Origin: Tupaia tana
Taxonomy: Eukaryota; Chordata; Mammalia; Scandentia; Tupaiidae
Direction: 5' to 3'
Length of the DNA stretch: 64,000 nt
Assembly: GCA_026018925.1 (NCBI GenBank)
Contig: JAKSZU010000016.1
Location: 28,610,877-28,674,876, forward strand
The notes under the pieces are model-generated. The model saw only the letters and a program-made list of their open reading frames with translations. It had not been told where the DNA came from and searched no databases. Position numbers and translations under genes: made by a program. This document shows positions 45,228-57,379 of the stretch, piece by piece (the first letter of the stretch is position 1; every line of letters starts with the position of its first letter).

Positions 45228-45490
45228 TTTTTTTCCTTTTTGGAGAGAAATTTTACTCTAAGGTACCTGCACTTGTTTGAGAGACAGAGACAGAGAAATA
45301 GAAAGCAAGAAATCACCCTCCAGGGGGGATAGCCATGCCACAATCCCTTCTCTTCCATTTGCCTCTTGAGATATTGGGCATGTACACACATGTGCCTGGC
45401 ATCAGTTTCAAGCTACCGGGTCTAGGACTTGAACTGCTGTCAGCCATGTGGGAGTCCAGTGATATAACCATTACATCATCTGCTGGTCCC
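45228..45490 (-). mobile_element. tRNA-derived SINE, long form
   Basis: Antisense, ends CATCATCTGCTGGTCCC. TSD CTGTGTTTCTTT at 45,216-45,227 and 45,495-45,506. Confidence 0.9.
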
Positions 45491-46194
45491 CCAGCTGTGT
45501 TTCTTTGTGCACTTCATTGGCTTTGGTCTCTTTGAAAAGCTTTAAATCTAGCTTTGTTTCTTTTACTGTCTACTCTTCCTCAGCCATGAGGCAGTTATCT
45601 TCTCTGTACCCGACACCTCTGAAGGACCTGTAGAGTACATATTTACCCCTCTAATAGTTACCTACCTCCTACTGTTTTAGCTAACAGTTCTTTATATTAA
45701 ATTTTCAGGTAATCATGGTGGTCCTTTTCTTCTCATTGATACTTGATTGATAATTATCTTTGCCCCCCTGCCCCATTTTTTTTTTTTTTTTTTGCAAAGA
45801 AAGAAAGAAGTCCCAAATAAATCCCCCCCTTTTTGAGAAATTAAATCCTTAAAGAAATATTTCCTAAACTTCCTAATTGCATATTGAATGTGTGGAGTAA
45901 GGTATTTATTCAGGTCACAAGTTGTGGCATGTGCAGGCAGGATTGGATTGTGTCTTTCTGTTGTCACTACAAGCTAGGAGCATTCACGTTTGGGCTGAAG
46001 CTAGTTGCCCTGACTGTCTGGGGGTGGGGTGTCCAGATGCAGCAGAGCCATCAGAGACAAGGTGGCACAAGAGGTGGCATGCCCTCAGTGTACCATCTAA
46101 GTCATTATTCAGCTGCCCCTCTTCTTCAATTTTCACAGTTACATGAGACAATAAATCCTTCTTTCTTTCCTTCTTTCCCTACACTACTTTGAGT

Positions 46195-46455
46195 TTTTTT
46201 TTAAATTGAGGAAATTTCACATAGCATAAAATTATTATAGTGAATAATCCAGGGACATTTAATATACTCAATATTGTACATCTGTCATCTCTATCTAGTT
46301 GCAGAAAATTTTTATCACCCCAAAAGAAAATTCCATAACCATTACTCTCCACACCCATGCCCCCCCCCATCAGCCTCTGGAGACCACTTACCTACCATCT
46401 CTCTCTATAAATTTGCCTATTCTGAATATTTAAATAAAATCATATAATCATATTA
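46195..46455 (-). mobile_element. L1M 3'-UTR fragment
   Basis: TTTCACATAGCATAAAATTA, TTTTTATCACCCCAAAAGAA, CAGCCTCTGGAGACCACTTA and TGCCTATTCTGAATATTTAA follow the order of the antisense L1M 3' end. Confidence 0.75.
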
Positions 46456-46977
46456 GTCAAGATTCTCCAGAAAAACAGAACCTATGGGACATGTATGAAA
46501 GGTCTTCAAAAAGTTCATGAAAAATGCATGTTATGAAAAGAACATGCATGGATTTTTTAAAAAATTTGCACAATAGACCTGTACTTTAACTCCATTTTCC
46601 CACAAATTTTTTGGAGTCCTTTAATTCATGTATGTTATTTAAAGATCGGCTCATGTAATTATGGAGGCTAAGAAGTCCCATGATCTACCATCTGAAAATT
46701 AGAGAGCCATTGTACAATTTCAGTCTGAAAGCCAAAGAGGACCGATGTCCCAGTTCAACTAGGCAGGTAAAGAAAATTCATTCTTCTTCCGTTCTGTTCT
46801 ATTTAGGCCCTCAGCGGATTGGATGAGGCCCACCCACATTAGGGAGGCCCATCTGTGTTACTTAGTCTGTCAATTTAAGTGTTAATTTCATTCAGAAACA
46901 CACCTGGAATCATGTTTAACTAAATATGTAGCCACCTGGTGACCTAGTAAGATGACAAATAAAATTAACCATTACAG
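46456..46977 (+). mobile_element. MLT2-type ERVL solo LTR with a mariner MITE
   Basis: TTAGTCAAGATTCTCCAGAA at the start, GACCGATGTCCCAGTTCAAC, TGGATGAGGCCCACCCACAT in the middle and AAATAAAATTAACCATTACA at the end identify an ERVL LTR of MLT2 type. It is a fossil solo LTR, interrupted by the MITE at 46,500-46,621. Confidence 0.85.
46500..46621. mobile_element. Mariner-type MITE
   Basis: GGTCTTCAAAAAGTTCATGA at the left and CACAAATTTTTTGGAGTCCT at the right, 120 bp, inserted in the MLT2 LTR. Confidence 0.88.
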
Positions 46978-47012
46978 TGACCTTTTGTGTCTGAAAACTT
47001 AATGCCCAGGCC

Positions 47013-47390
47013 CTACTATAGTTTGTATATGTGCCCCTCAAATTCATATGTTGAGTTATTGCAATAAAATCAAGAGGGTGAAAACTTGTTACAATTACGG
47101 TGTTGGAATGTAGGGCTTTCAGGAAGAGATTAGTGATTGGTTGGTTAGAATGGTAGAATGGGGTCCCCATGACGGAGTACTGGAGTGTGTCTAAGGAAAG
47201 GAAATGAAGCCGCAGGGGCCACATGGATATAGACCAGCTCTGCTCTGCTCAAAGCTGTGCCTTCCACCATTACATGATGACTTTGGCTTTCTACATGGCC
47301 AGAATCATGAATCAAATACGCCTCAATTCTCCTAAATTTATTCAGTCCCAGATATTTCTGTAAGCAACACAGTAGCTGATTAAGATAGGC
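47013..47390 (+). mobile_element. MaLR solo LTR (MST-like)
   Basis: Starts CTATAGTTTGTATATGTGCC, then CAAATTCATATGTTGAG, GTGCCTTCCACCATTACATG and ends CACAGTAGCTGATTAAGAT. A fossil solo LTR. Confidence 0.82.
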
Positions 47391-47399
47391 CCCATGCAA

Positions 47400-47651
47400 G
47401 TGCTGGCTCTGTGGCTTAGTGGTTAAGGGAGCTGGATCCCACATGGCTGACTTTAGTTCAAATCCTGGCCTTGGTTGTCTAAGAAACATACTGGGCACAT
47501 ACATGTATGTGCCACAAATCCAAACAAGATAGAGAGGCAGAGAAGGGGTTATAGCATGGCCATGCCCCAATGGGAGCATTCTTTCTCCCTCTCCCTGTCT
47601 CTCTGTCTCTCTCTGGTGAGTGTATGCACTCTCTAGTAATTTAAAAAAAAA
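47400..47651 (+). mobile_element. tRNA-derived SINE, older subfamily
   Basis: GTGCTGGCTCTGTGGCTTAG head, AAGAAACATACTGGGCAC, CTGTCTCTCTGTCTCTCTCT and a short A tail. Confidence 0.85.
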
Positions 47652-47896
47652 GTGTGTTCACTTTATGCAGAACATCTTCTGAATGGTGGTGTGCTAAATG
47701 GATGCCACAGGGATAGGTAGGCAGCCCCTTCCCATCACCATTATGTGGACAATAGCTGGGGCTCTACTTCTGGCTTCTGGGAGAGCGGTTTTCTCCAAGA
47801 CTACAGAGCTTTCATTCCTGGAATGAGCTGGTCCCTAAATATCTTCTATTACATGATGCCCAATGTTTTTCAATGGCTATTAACTGTCACCTATTT

Positions 47897-48090
47897 TTTT
47901 GAAAGAATTATTTTATTTAATTTTATTAATTGTCATTATTTTATTATTTTTTAATTTTTTTGAGGTTGACCAGAGAGAGACAGAGAAAGAGAAGGAGAAG
48001 TGAGAAAGCAAGCTGCCAGGCGCAGGACTCAAACCACGATCAGCAATGTGGAAGTCCAGCTGCCTTGACCACCACGCCACCTGCCGGCCC
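47897..48090 (-). mobile_element. tRNA-derived SINE, short form
   Basis: Antisense with an A/T-rich tail, GAGGTTGACCAGAGAGAG, AAGCAAGCTGCCAGGCG and head CACGCCACCTGCCGGCCC. Exact 16-bp TSD TAACTGTCACCTATTT at 47,881-47,896 and 48,091-48,106. Confidence 0.95.
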
Positions 48091-48605
48091 TAACTGTCAC
48101 CTATTTAACCTACCAGTTACAACAATTTCTGGACCAAATCGGAAACTTTCATAATCCTATCTACTCAGCTTGAGTTTTTGTGTTTGTCCTATAAGGGAGA
48201 GGTGGTGGAGACTAGAAGCAGGGGAAATTCTCTGCCTTCTGCTTTACATTCCCCTGGAGACGGTGGAGTTAATGGAAAGTGTGTCAAGCATAGTGTTTCA
48301 CTTAGAGTTAGGTGAAACTGCAAGGAACAAAAAGCCAATTTAAGTGGCTTGAACACACATGGGTTTATTTTTGTCACATAACTGGATGTTTAGAAGGAGG
48401 CATTTGCTGCCTTCCGCTGATCTCTCTAATCTGTGATGTTTACTATTGTAGATGAAATGTTCACATCCCTGCAAAATTCATATTGAATTGAAACCTAATC
48501 ACCAATGTAATAGTGTTAGAAGGCAGAGTCTTTTGGAGGTAATTAGATGGCTCATAGATGGAGACTTTCTGAATGGGATTAACTTCTTTATAAAGGTGAC
48601 CCAGA

Positions 48606-48870
48606 GGCCAGCAGATGGGGTAGTGATACATTGCTGAACTCCCACATAGCTGACTGCAGTCTGAGTTCCAGACCTGGTGACTTGAAACTCACGTTGGGCA
48701 TGTGTGTGTGAGTGCCCAAGATCTCAGGAGGAGAATGGAGGAGAAGAGATTGTGGTGAATGAGAAGGGATGATTTCTCACTTTCTCTCTTACTGTCTCTC
48801 TCTCTCTGGCAAACACATGCACTCTAAGGCGCATTTTTAAAAAATTCTCTTTAAAAAATAAAAGAGAGAG
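48606..48870 (+). mobile_element. tRNA-derived SINE inserted in MLT1
   Basis: GCCAGCAGATGGGGTAGTG head, older and diverged. TSD GACCCAGAG / GACCAAGAG with the far copy beyond the second SINE, at 49,187-49,195. Confidence 0.85.
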
Positions 48871-49165
48871 GGAACCAGCAGTTAGTGTAATGGCTATGTC
48901 GCTGGACTCCCATGTAGTCGACCGCGGTTCACGTCCCGGACCCGGTGGCTTAAAACTCACGCCGGGTGCGTGTGCGTACGTGCCCAAGATCCCGAGAGGA
49001 GAATGGAGGAGAAGGGATTGCGGCGTGACCATCCCCCCTGGGGGGTGATTTCTTGCTTTCTGTCTCTATGTCTCTCTCTCTCTCTGTCTGGCGAGCGCAC
49101 GCGCCCTATAGCGAAAAACCTCTCCAAATAAATAAATAAATAAGTAAATAAATAAATAAATAAAT
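48871..49165 (+). mobile_element. Young SINE nested in the tail of the previous SINE
   Basis: GGAACCAGCAGTTAGTGTAA head with an intact A-box region, CpG-rich. The tail is an (AAAT)n tract, 49,126-49,165. TSD AAAAAATAAAAGAGAGAG before and after. Confidence 0.93.
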
Positions 49166-49414
49166 AAAAAATAAAAGAGAGAGAGAGAGACCAAGAGAGT
49201 GTCCTCCTCCCTTCTGCCACATGAGAGTATAGCTACAAGACAACCATCTATGAGCCAGGAGTTGGGTCCTCAGTAGATATCCAATCTGCTGATGCTTTGA
49301 TCTTGGATTTCCTAGCTTCTAGAACTGTGAGAAATAAAACTTCCATGTTTATAAGCCATCCAGTTCACAGTATTTTGTTCAGAAGTCTAAATAGACTAAA
49401 ACACTCCTGGTCTT

Positions 49415-49658
49415 TTCTTTTTTGGAGAGATTTTTTGCTATAGGGCATGTGCGCTCACCAGTCAGCGAGAAATCACTCCCCGCCCCCCCATAGAGGATGG
49501 CCATGCTGCAATCCCTTCTTCTTCATTCTCCTCTTGGGATTTTGGGTACACATGCATATGCACCTGGCATGAGTTTTAAGCCACTGAGTCTGGGACCTGA
49601 ACAGCAACCCTCTACGTGGGAGCCCAGTAATGTAACCATTATACCATCTGCTGGCCCC
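49415..49658 (-). mobile_element. tRNA-derived SINE at the end of MLT1
   Basis: Antisense, GA-rich segment partly lost, ends ATCTGCTGGCCCC. TSD AAACACTCCTGGTCTT / AAACACCCATGGTCTT; the site overlaps the LTR terminus. Confidence 0.9.
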
Positions 49659-49740
49659 AAACACCCATGGTCTTCCTTTGCTTTGTGGTCACAAAATAGA
49701 TGCTATAGCTCAAGTCATCACATCTGTGTTAAAGGCAGAA

Positions 49741-49780
49741 AAACAAAATAAAACAACAACAACAACAACAACAAAAAACA
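49741..49780. repeat. (AAC)n simple repeat
   Basis: AACAACAACAACAACAACAA within an A-rich stretch. Confidence 0.9.
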
Positions 49781-50832
49781 GGCAAGGGAGTGGAACCAAC
49801 TATGTCTATCCCTTTAGTAAGACAAGTGCAAGTTTTCCCAGATGTGCTCTCAATCAACTTCCACTGAGTTCTCAGTGGCCAGAACTGGGCCATACTATCA
49901 CCCCTTTTTGACAGAGAAGTTGGAAAGTGAGGAAGAGGTTTGTCATGATCCCTTATCTTGTGCTGGGCATGTGGCCACTATGTATAAAAAGCAAAAGGGA
50001 GTATGGATGTTCTATAGGCGATTAGCATGTGGTTTGCCTGAACTTATTTCTGAGAATCACATCTTGATGTAAAATATTTTAGCCAAGATTAGTTTATAAT
50101 ATCAGCTTTGGTGCAAACAGGGTCTTTTCACCAGCTGTCTTATGTAAACAAAATTGCCTCTACAAGTGACATTATTAACATCCCGGCTGAGCAGCCCTGT
50201 GGTTTGACCTTGGCTTGCCAGTTTAGAGTAAAATGCTGAATACTGGATATTTACCAGCTGTTCCATTCAGACTGTTTGAGCGTTTTGGAAAGAAAAGAAG
50301 GCAGGTGGATCTGAGCTTTCATGCTGAAGTTGAAGCATGAGGAGGGGAGTCCTCCTTTAACAAAGAAAATCCTTCCCATAGCAGTGAAGTGTTTGTTTGT
50401 AAGAAGGCCTTGGAGAACCAGCCCAGGGACAAGTGATGGTTGCCCATGGTAACTGGGGTGCACTTTCCTCTTGATTGGACAGCTCCCCAAAGAAGGCAGT
50501 GGCTGTGCTTCTAGGTAGCTTTTTCTTTTCTTTTTTCTTTTTAATTGCACAAATGAAGAGAAGACGTAGAGTGGGAGCTAAGAGCCCATTGCAGCGGGGC
50601 TTTTTGTTTTCTCAGCTAATTATTAGTTGGGAGGGAGGCCTCTTTGATGTAAGGCTAATGGAGAGGAGACCTAACACAGCGATTATTGTTCTTGATTTTT
50701 CTAGCCCTAAAAATCTGCAGAAAGATTTCTTAGCCCAGAATAAAGTTAGGTAGTGGTTTTTAAGAGGTAGACTTCTTAGTGAATTGATGCCACATTGTTC
50801 TTATAAAGAAAACCTTTGGTAAGTGTAAAGTA

Positions 50833-50870
<38 letters not shown>

Positions 50871-51645
50871 CTTTTGGCAGACATGTAGATCTTGCCATTC
50901 TCTCAGCTTTTTGGGCTGGAAAGGTGCCTTCTCACAGACACCACAGGCCACCCAGAGGGAACCACGCATTCCTCTGGGTGTCCATGACAATAGCAGATCT
51001 TCTTTAGTGACAGAACAGACACATGAGTGTATTTACAGCTCGGCCTGGGCCTGGTTCACCTCAGATTATAATTTTTGTCTTTCTGATTTCTCCTTCTCAC
51101 TTGCCCAAGCCTTTCTTTGCTCCTTCGTCGTCACTCGGCAGGAAGTGTCCAAGCTCCCTCCCTGAAAGCCAAGTGCATGCTGTAGACAGCTGGGATGTGG
51201 AGCACTCTTACTTTGGCGGAGAGTGGGCCAAAGTGGAGTTGAAGAAAATAAAGCAAATTCTGCACACTGGGCATGTGAGATGCAATCACTATGAACAAAC
51301 TGAAGATCTGAAGATGGCAGTCTGAATGGCTGGGGTGGATGGCTTCTGTGTCCTGACCCACAGGGAGAGGACGCTGACTTCCCTTTCCCTGGAAGGGCTG
51401 GGCACTGTACACATTGGTACTTGAGAAGGAAGGGGCAGGCCGGCACCCAAGTCGGCCCCAGGATCTCGAATGTCATTTCAGGAGGGAGGAAGAGGGGATT
51501 GTCTCTTTCTCTTACATGTGATTGACCTTATTTTGGTGCATCAAGGAGACTGTATTTTCCTACAGGTTAATGTGAATTGAGTTGTATTTACTCCCTTTGA
51601 TAGAGTCACCTCTGTCACAGGAAAACAGTGTTAAAAAAAATCAAC
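49781..51645. other. Intergenic, mostly unique
   Basis: No exon or repeat family identified except the (TG)n tract at 50,836. Confidence 0.5.
50836..50868. repeat. (TG)n microsatellite
   Basis: About sixteen perfect TG units. Confidence 0.97.
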
Positions 51646-51649
51646 ATTT

Positions 51650-51688
51650 TTTAGGAGGTTTTTTGCCTTAGGGCATGTATGCTCACCA

Positions 51689-51739
<51 letters not shown>

Positions 51740-51936
51740 TGAATGAGAAATCACCCCACCCCCCCAGAGGGAATGGCCCTGCTGCAGTCCCTTCTCTTCT
51801 ATTTTCATCGCAGGATTTTGGGTATGGGCACACATGTTCCTGGCATGAATTTTAAGCTAAGGAGTCCAGGACTCGAACTGCAGTCAGCTATGTAGGTGTC
51901 CAGCAACGTTACCACTAAACCATCTGCTGGTGCCCA
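51650..51936 (-). mobile_element. tRNA-derived SINE with expanded (GA)n
   Basis: Antisense. The GA-rich segment has grown to a pure (GA)n tract at about 51,691-51,735. Ends CCATCTGCTGGTGCCC; short TSD CAACATT on both sides. Confidence 0.9.
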
Positions 51937-52835
51937 AAAGACCAACATTCTAAGGAAATGCACACAACAGTATTCTTAACCATCTTGCCAGCTCCATGTT
52001 AGAGGATGTGGGTGCAGAATTCATTTCCTGCCAATTGATCTCACTGTGGCTGCTGGCTCAGTTGGCCACCTTATCAGCCCTGTGAGGTTGGGTCTGTGAT
52101 AATGGCTCCTGTTCCCTCCCTCCCATTCACTATCACAGATTATACAGTCTACATGTAAAAGAGTGTGTGTGGGGGTGGGGTGGGGTGGGGGGACGCTTAT
52201 GTTTATAAAATGGAATGATGAACTGAAGCCTGCAGGGGTGCAGATCAGCTGGGTTTCTCTGGGACTAGATACCAGCAAACTGGCTTGGGCCTGCCTTTAG
52301 CCCATCCTTTTGCTATGGGATGATGTGTCAACAGGGTTCAATGATGCGAAACTGGTACCCTGCTTGCTAGGACACAGTGCTCTGGAATTTCCTACCCAAG
52401 AGGCTCCCAGCCCAGTTCTCTGGCCTGGGTAGGCCTCATTATTGGGCACATCTTCCAGAGGTGTGCACAGTCTTAGACCTGAGGGCTGTCCAGAAGCTGA
52501 CACATCCATGTGTGTGTGTGCAGGCCCCTCGTGGTGTGGGAAGCCTGAGGCAAGGGAAGAGAGGGGAAAGGACAGAATAAACCCTTGCCCAGATGAGATG
52601 TTCTCAAGTGGAATTCTGAGGAGCCATGAATTCTCAATTGGAAACTGGCCATCAATGTCAGAGTGAAAAAATACTTTTCCATGTAGGAGAGGAGACATAT
52701 TCTATTTAGATGATGGCTCAGTTTATAACTTTTAAATACATATTTATATAGGCTATGAACTTCTGCCTTGAAATCTTGTTTTAAGACTCACAAATATCAA
52801 TTCTAGTAGACTCAGTTCCCCTTCTTTTGCATATG
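51937..52835. other. Intergenic, mostly unique; G-rich run
   Basis: Contains a run of G tracts at 52,171-52,192; no gene or repeat family otherwise. Confidence 0.5.
52171..52192 (+). other. Potential G-quadruplex motif
   Basis: GGGGGTGGGGTGGGGTGGGG is four G tracts separated by single T residues, the classical short-loop quadruplex pattern. Confidence 0.8.
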
Positions 52836-52962
52836 GGGACTTCAGAAAGGTTGCAAAAAACTGGAATTAAAGTATGAGTTTAATTTGGTGGAAAACAGTT
52901 TTAAAATTCATGCATAGTGTTTTCATAATATTCATCTTCCATAAACTTTTTGAAAAAAATGT
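52836..52962. mobile_element. Mariner-type MITE
   Basis: GGGGACTTCAGAAAGGTTGC, GGAATTAAAGTATGAGTTTA, AAATTCATGCATAGTGTTTT and CTTCCATAAACTTTTTGA, the shared MITE layout. Confidence 0.82.
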
Positions 52963-53189
52963 GTATTTTACTTCAGAAATGTAAATGTTTTGTATAATTA
53001 TGAAATGGAATCAATATTTTAAAAGTAATTCCTGAATGTCAAAAAAAAAAAATGAAACAAACGAAATTACCTTGATAATAAAATGTGGCATAACACTCCA
53101 GAAAGTAACTCACTGAATGACTAGAAAACAGTAACTTGACACTATATTCCTAGTTGTGCTGTATTTTGAGGAAAAAACAAGCCATATAT

Positions 53190-53444
53190 ATATTTTTTTT
53201 TTTTCTCATTTATTTATCTCTGGAGACAGAAAAACAGAGACAAAGAAAGGGAAAATGAGAAAGCAATCTCCATGAAACATGGTCACACTGCAATCCCTTC
53301 TCTTCCAGTTCTCCTTTCAGGATTTTGAGCATGCATGCAAATGTTCCCAGAGTGATTTATAAACCACAGGGTCCAGGACTCAAACCACATAGTCAGCAAT
53401 GTGGAATCCAACTGTCTTAACCATCATGCCACTGGCTGGTCCTG
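53190..53444 (-). mobile_element. tRNA-derived SINE, older subfamily
   Basis: Antisense: T tail, GAGACAAAGAAAGGGAAAAT, CAATCCCTTCTCTTCCAG, CACAGGGTCCAGGACTC and head AACCATCATGCCACTGGCTG. Confidence 0.82.
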
Positions 53445-54315
53445 ATTTTCTGATTTAATTGATTTCTACTCAAATTTTAAAATTTCACTTCCTCTACTCA
53501 CCTGGAGTTTAATTTGCTCTTTTTTTTTTTTTTCTGGTTTTCTAAAGTAAAAGCTAAAATAAGTGGTTTTAGATGTTTCTTCATTGTAGTATTTGTGCTC
53601 AATGCTATACATTTCCCTCTAAGCACTGTTTTCACTATCCCGTATATTTTGATGTTATATTTTCATTTTTATTTAATTCAAAATAGTTTTAATTTCTCTG
53701 ACAGTATCTTCTTTGATCCTTGTGTTATTTAGAAATGAATTGTTTAATGTCCAAGTGTTTTGGAATTTTCTAGCTATTTTTCTGTTATTCATTTCTGGCT
53801 TCATCCCACAGTGGCCTGACAATAAGCATTGTATGATTTCTTTTAAATTTATTAAGTTGTATTTTATGGCTCAGATATGGTCTCTCTTGGTGAATATTCC
53901 ATGTTAGCTTGATAAGAATGTACAGTCTGCTGTTACTGTGTGAAGGAGTACATACATGTCAATTGTATCTAGGTGATTGATGGAGTTGTTGAGTTCAACT
54001 ATGTCCTTACTTGATCTTTTGTCGGTTGGATCTATCCATTTCTGAAAGAGGAGTGTTGAGGTCTCCAACTGTGATGTTGGATTCATCTATGTCTCCCTTC
54101 AGTTTTCGCTCTCATATTCCAGTGCCCTGTGGTTAGGCAAATACATGTTAAAGATTGAGTATATCTTCTTGGAGAATTGATCCCTCTATTATTATGTAAT
54201 GCCCCCTTTATCTGTGATAACTTTGCTTGGTCCAAAGTCTGAAGTTAATATAGTTACTCTTGTTTCCTTTTAGTTAGTATTAACATGGCATATCTTTCTC
54301 TATCCATTTACTTTT

Positions 54316-54586
54316 TTTTTTTTAAAGAGTTTTACTATAGGACACATGTGCTTATCAGATTATCAGAGAGACAGAGACAGAAACAGAAAGCAAGAAATGC
54401 CTGCCCCCCCGGGTGGGGTTGGGGAATGGCCACACTACAATCCCTTCTCCATTCTCTCAGGATTCTGGGCATGCATGCACATGGACGTACCTGGTATGAA
54501 TTTCAAGCTGCCAGGTCTGGGACTCAAAGTATAGTTGATCATGTGGGAATCTAGGGCCTTAACTACTGTGCCACCTGCTGGCCCCC
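54316..54586 (-). mobile_element. tRNA-derived SINE in L1-B
   Basis: Antisense, ends GCCACCTGCTGGCCCC. 14-bp TSD ATCCATTTACTTTT / ATTCATTTACTTTT. Confidence 0.92.
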
Positions 54587-54894
54587 ATTCATTTACTTTT
54601 AATCACATGTATCTTAAATATAAAGTGTGCTTTCATATAGACAATATATAGTTGGTCGTTTTTTTTTTTTTTTTTTTTTATCTACTCTGACAGTCTTTTC
54701 CTTTGTTTTCTTTCTTTTTCTTTTATTTTTTTAAATTTTATTAAATGGTTGATAACAGTTTATTGGCTTAATAAAATAACAATTTCATTCCTATAGATCA
54801 ATACTTGGGAGTTTTCAGCAGGTCAGCTGAAGAACATAGTACCAAGCCACATCTCTCATGGCTTTACTCTATTTGCATTTTGTTGTTGTTGTTG

Positions 54895-55035
54895 TTTGTT
54901 TCTCCAGAGAGATATGAGAGAGAGAGAGGAGAAAGCACCCTCAACACACACATAGGGAACGGTCATGTCACAATCCCTGTTCTTCCATTTCTTCATCCTG
55001 TCAGGATTTTGGCTTTTGGCATCCACACACCTTTT
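54895..55035 (-). mobile_element. Partial tRNA-derived SINE
   Basis: Antisense GA-rich and CAATCCCTGTTCTTCCAT segments without the tRNA-like head. Confidence 0.65.
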
Positions 55036-55532
55036 TCTTTTTTTTGCACCTGATTTATTTTTTAAAATATATATTAATGATTTATTTTGCATTCATTCAC
55101 TGAATATCATCATAGCATACAAGATACAGGTTCCCATCCTGAATACACTGTATAGTGACTTAGTCATACATGTTATCATCACAAATAATTTTCCATTTCT
55201 TATTTATATATACATCCTCCAACCCCATTTCTCACCTTCTGCCATATGCCACCCTCCTCCCACTCTATCTCTGGTATCTGTAGTTGCTTTCCATTCCTTT
55301 TCTTCTCCCACATTTTATTGGTTAATAAAATATCTTAATTGATCTACTTTCAATAGCAAGTTCAGCTGATATACCAATATCCGTGAACAAATGTTTGACT
55401 TTAAGCATGAAACTGTGAGTAGAATGAATATACTATAATAGTAATATAGCTGAGACTATATAGCTTACCGTAGTCATTAAATAGGTATTTTTTAATATGT
55501 TTTTTAATTTTAAGAAAGGCAGTTTTAACTTT

Positions 55533-55800
55533 TTCTGTGGGGGAGAGTTTTTGTTTTGTTTTTTTGCTATAGGGCGCATGCACTCGCCAGACAGAGAGAG
55601 ACAGAGAGACAGAAAGTGAGAAATCACCCCTCAGGGGGGATGGCCATGCCGCAATCCCTTCTCCTCCATTCTCCTCTCAGGACCTTGGGCATGCATGTAC
55701 ATGTGCCTGGCATGAGTTTAAGCCACCGGGTCCGGGACTTGAACCACAGTCACCTACATGGGAGTCCAGTGACATAGCTATTACGATAGCTGCTGGTACC
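55533..55800 (-). mobile_element. tRNA-derived SINE, young
   Basis: Antisense, CTATAGGGCGCATGCACTCG, ends GATAGCTGCTGGTACC. 18-bp TSD AAAGGCAGTTTTAACTTT / AAAGGCAGTTTTAGCTTT at 55,515-55,532 and 55,801-55,818. Confidence 0.94.
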
Positions 55801-56162
55801 AAAGGCAGTTTTAGCTTTAATCAAAATAAAAAAATGTTAGAACTTTGATTAAGACTTAAAGCCAGGAAGCAGGTTAGGGTTCTGTTCAAATAGTAGTTAC
55901 CTAGATCTGTTGACAATTCAAGAGAAGAAAAAAGTCCTTACCCCTGGACTACAAAGCATAGAAAAAGATCAGTATTGTTTTAGTTAAAAGCCATAAAATT
56001 CTATTTCATCAACTCAGTTTCATGTACTTAATCTAACTTCTGTTGTGGTCCAAGCTTTCCGTTTAACTTCTGGAAGATAATATTCAACTCTGGACTTGTC
56101 CCTACCATTAAGGTGGCCCTTTCCTTAGATGTTTTAAAACTCTTATTTCTGTGTGTCTGACT

Positions 56163-57146
56163 TTAGTTTTCCTGATATAACACTCCCTTCAGAACTTCTT
56201 GGAGAACTGGTCTGGTGTTGGTAAATTCTTTCAGGTTTTGTTTATCTGAGAATGTTCTTGTCTTTTCTTCTTGTATGAAGTATAATCTTGCTGGATATAA
56301 TAGTCTTGGTTGAAATTGTTTTTCACTCAACACTTTGAATATATTTTCCCATTCTTTCCTTGCATGCATTGTTTCCCATGAGAGGTCTGCTGTTAGCCTG
56401 ATGGGATAGTCTTTGCAAGTAACTTGTTTCTCTCTTGCCAGTCTTAGTACCTTATCTTTCTGGTTTTGGTCAATCTGGCTGTAATATGTCTTAGAGAAGA
56501 TCTTCTTGGTTTGATTCTATTTGGGGGTCTTATGTATTTCTTAGGTCTGGATCTTTGAATGCCTCTCTAGGTTTGAAAAATTCTCTTCAAGGATTTCATG
56601 GAATAGATTATCAAAGCTCTTATTAGTCTCTTCACCTTCTGGGATACCAATTATCCGTATGTTTGGATGTTTAATGGTACCTAGTATTTCTCATATATTA
56701 TCATTTCTTGGACTCTTTTCTCAGTCTTTGTTGTGGATTTTTTTAGGCCAGTGATTCTGTTTTCTACATCTGAGATTCAATCTTCTGTGTGATCTAGTCT
56801 GCTTTTAATACTTTCAAGGGAGGTTTTGATTTCCTTTTATTACAGCCTTCATCTCTAACAGTTCTGTTTGATTCTTTTTTATGGTGTGTATTTCCTCTTT
56901 CAGATCATACAAGAACTTCTTCACCTCCTGGAATTCTTTGGCTCTATTCTCCTGCCTCTTCTGGAGTTCATTGTCTCTCTTCTCTTGCATCTCTGTCAAC
57001 TTTGTCACTATGAACATTCTGAATTTTTTATCAGACATTTCCATTGAACTGTCTGTGGATGAAAAGGAGTTATTCTTTTCCCTTGGAGGAGAGGTATTTT
57101 CCTGCTTTCCCATATTTATTGTGACCCTGTGGTGATTTCTAGTCAT
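56163..57146 (-). pseudogene. LINE ORF1 protein remnant
   Basis: Two open stretches in L1 ORF1 order. The N-terminal part (56,814-57,146) has a basic Ser-rich start, then the coiled-coil with KEFQEVKKFLYDLKEE and IHTIKKNQTELLEMKAVI, typical of the L1 ORF1 coiled coil. The C-terminal part (56,163-56,369) has ARKEWENIFKVLSEKQFQPR, FSDKQNLKEF and RPVLQEVLKG, the ORF1p C-terminal domain. The RNA-recognition region between them has lost its frame. L1 ORF1p is a trimeric RNA-binding chaperone. The two long open stretches suggest this copy is younger than the L1-B around it. Confidence 0.88.
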
Positions 57147-57379
57147 CTGTGGACGGCATATTTCTTCCTAATTCTTGAAGTTCAATCTGAGTGTTCAGGA
57201 GCGTGCAGGAAGAGGTGATCTGCAATCTCTTTGCCGTTATGTTTTTATCCCTTTGTGCAGCAGATTCACTGGGTATTGAGGAATATGTTAACCCTAACAG
57301 TATTTGGATATTTGGCTATGGTTCCCTTAGATCCATCTAGACACTCAGTGAATGGAGATTGAGCAGCAAAGTGATGAAG

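Larger units (their letters stand above)
48437..49402 (+). mobile_element. MLT1-type MaLR solo LTR split by two SINEs
   Basis: Left part to 48,605 includes GAAATGTTCACATCCCTGC, TTGAAACCTAATCACCAATG and TTTATAAAGGTGACCC. The right part from 49,187 includes CTTCTGCCACATGAGAGTAT, CTTGGATTTCCTAGCTTCTA, GAACTGTGAGAAATAAAAC and the terminal ACTAAAACAC. A fossil. Confidence 0.88.

Noticed and set aside
53514-57146. A host gene suggested by several frames in this interval
   Set aside because: Translations are L1 endonuclease and ORF1 pieces, with SINE-derived frames between them.
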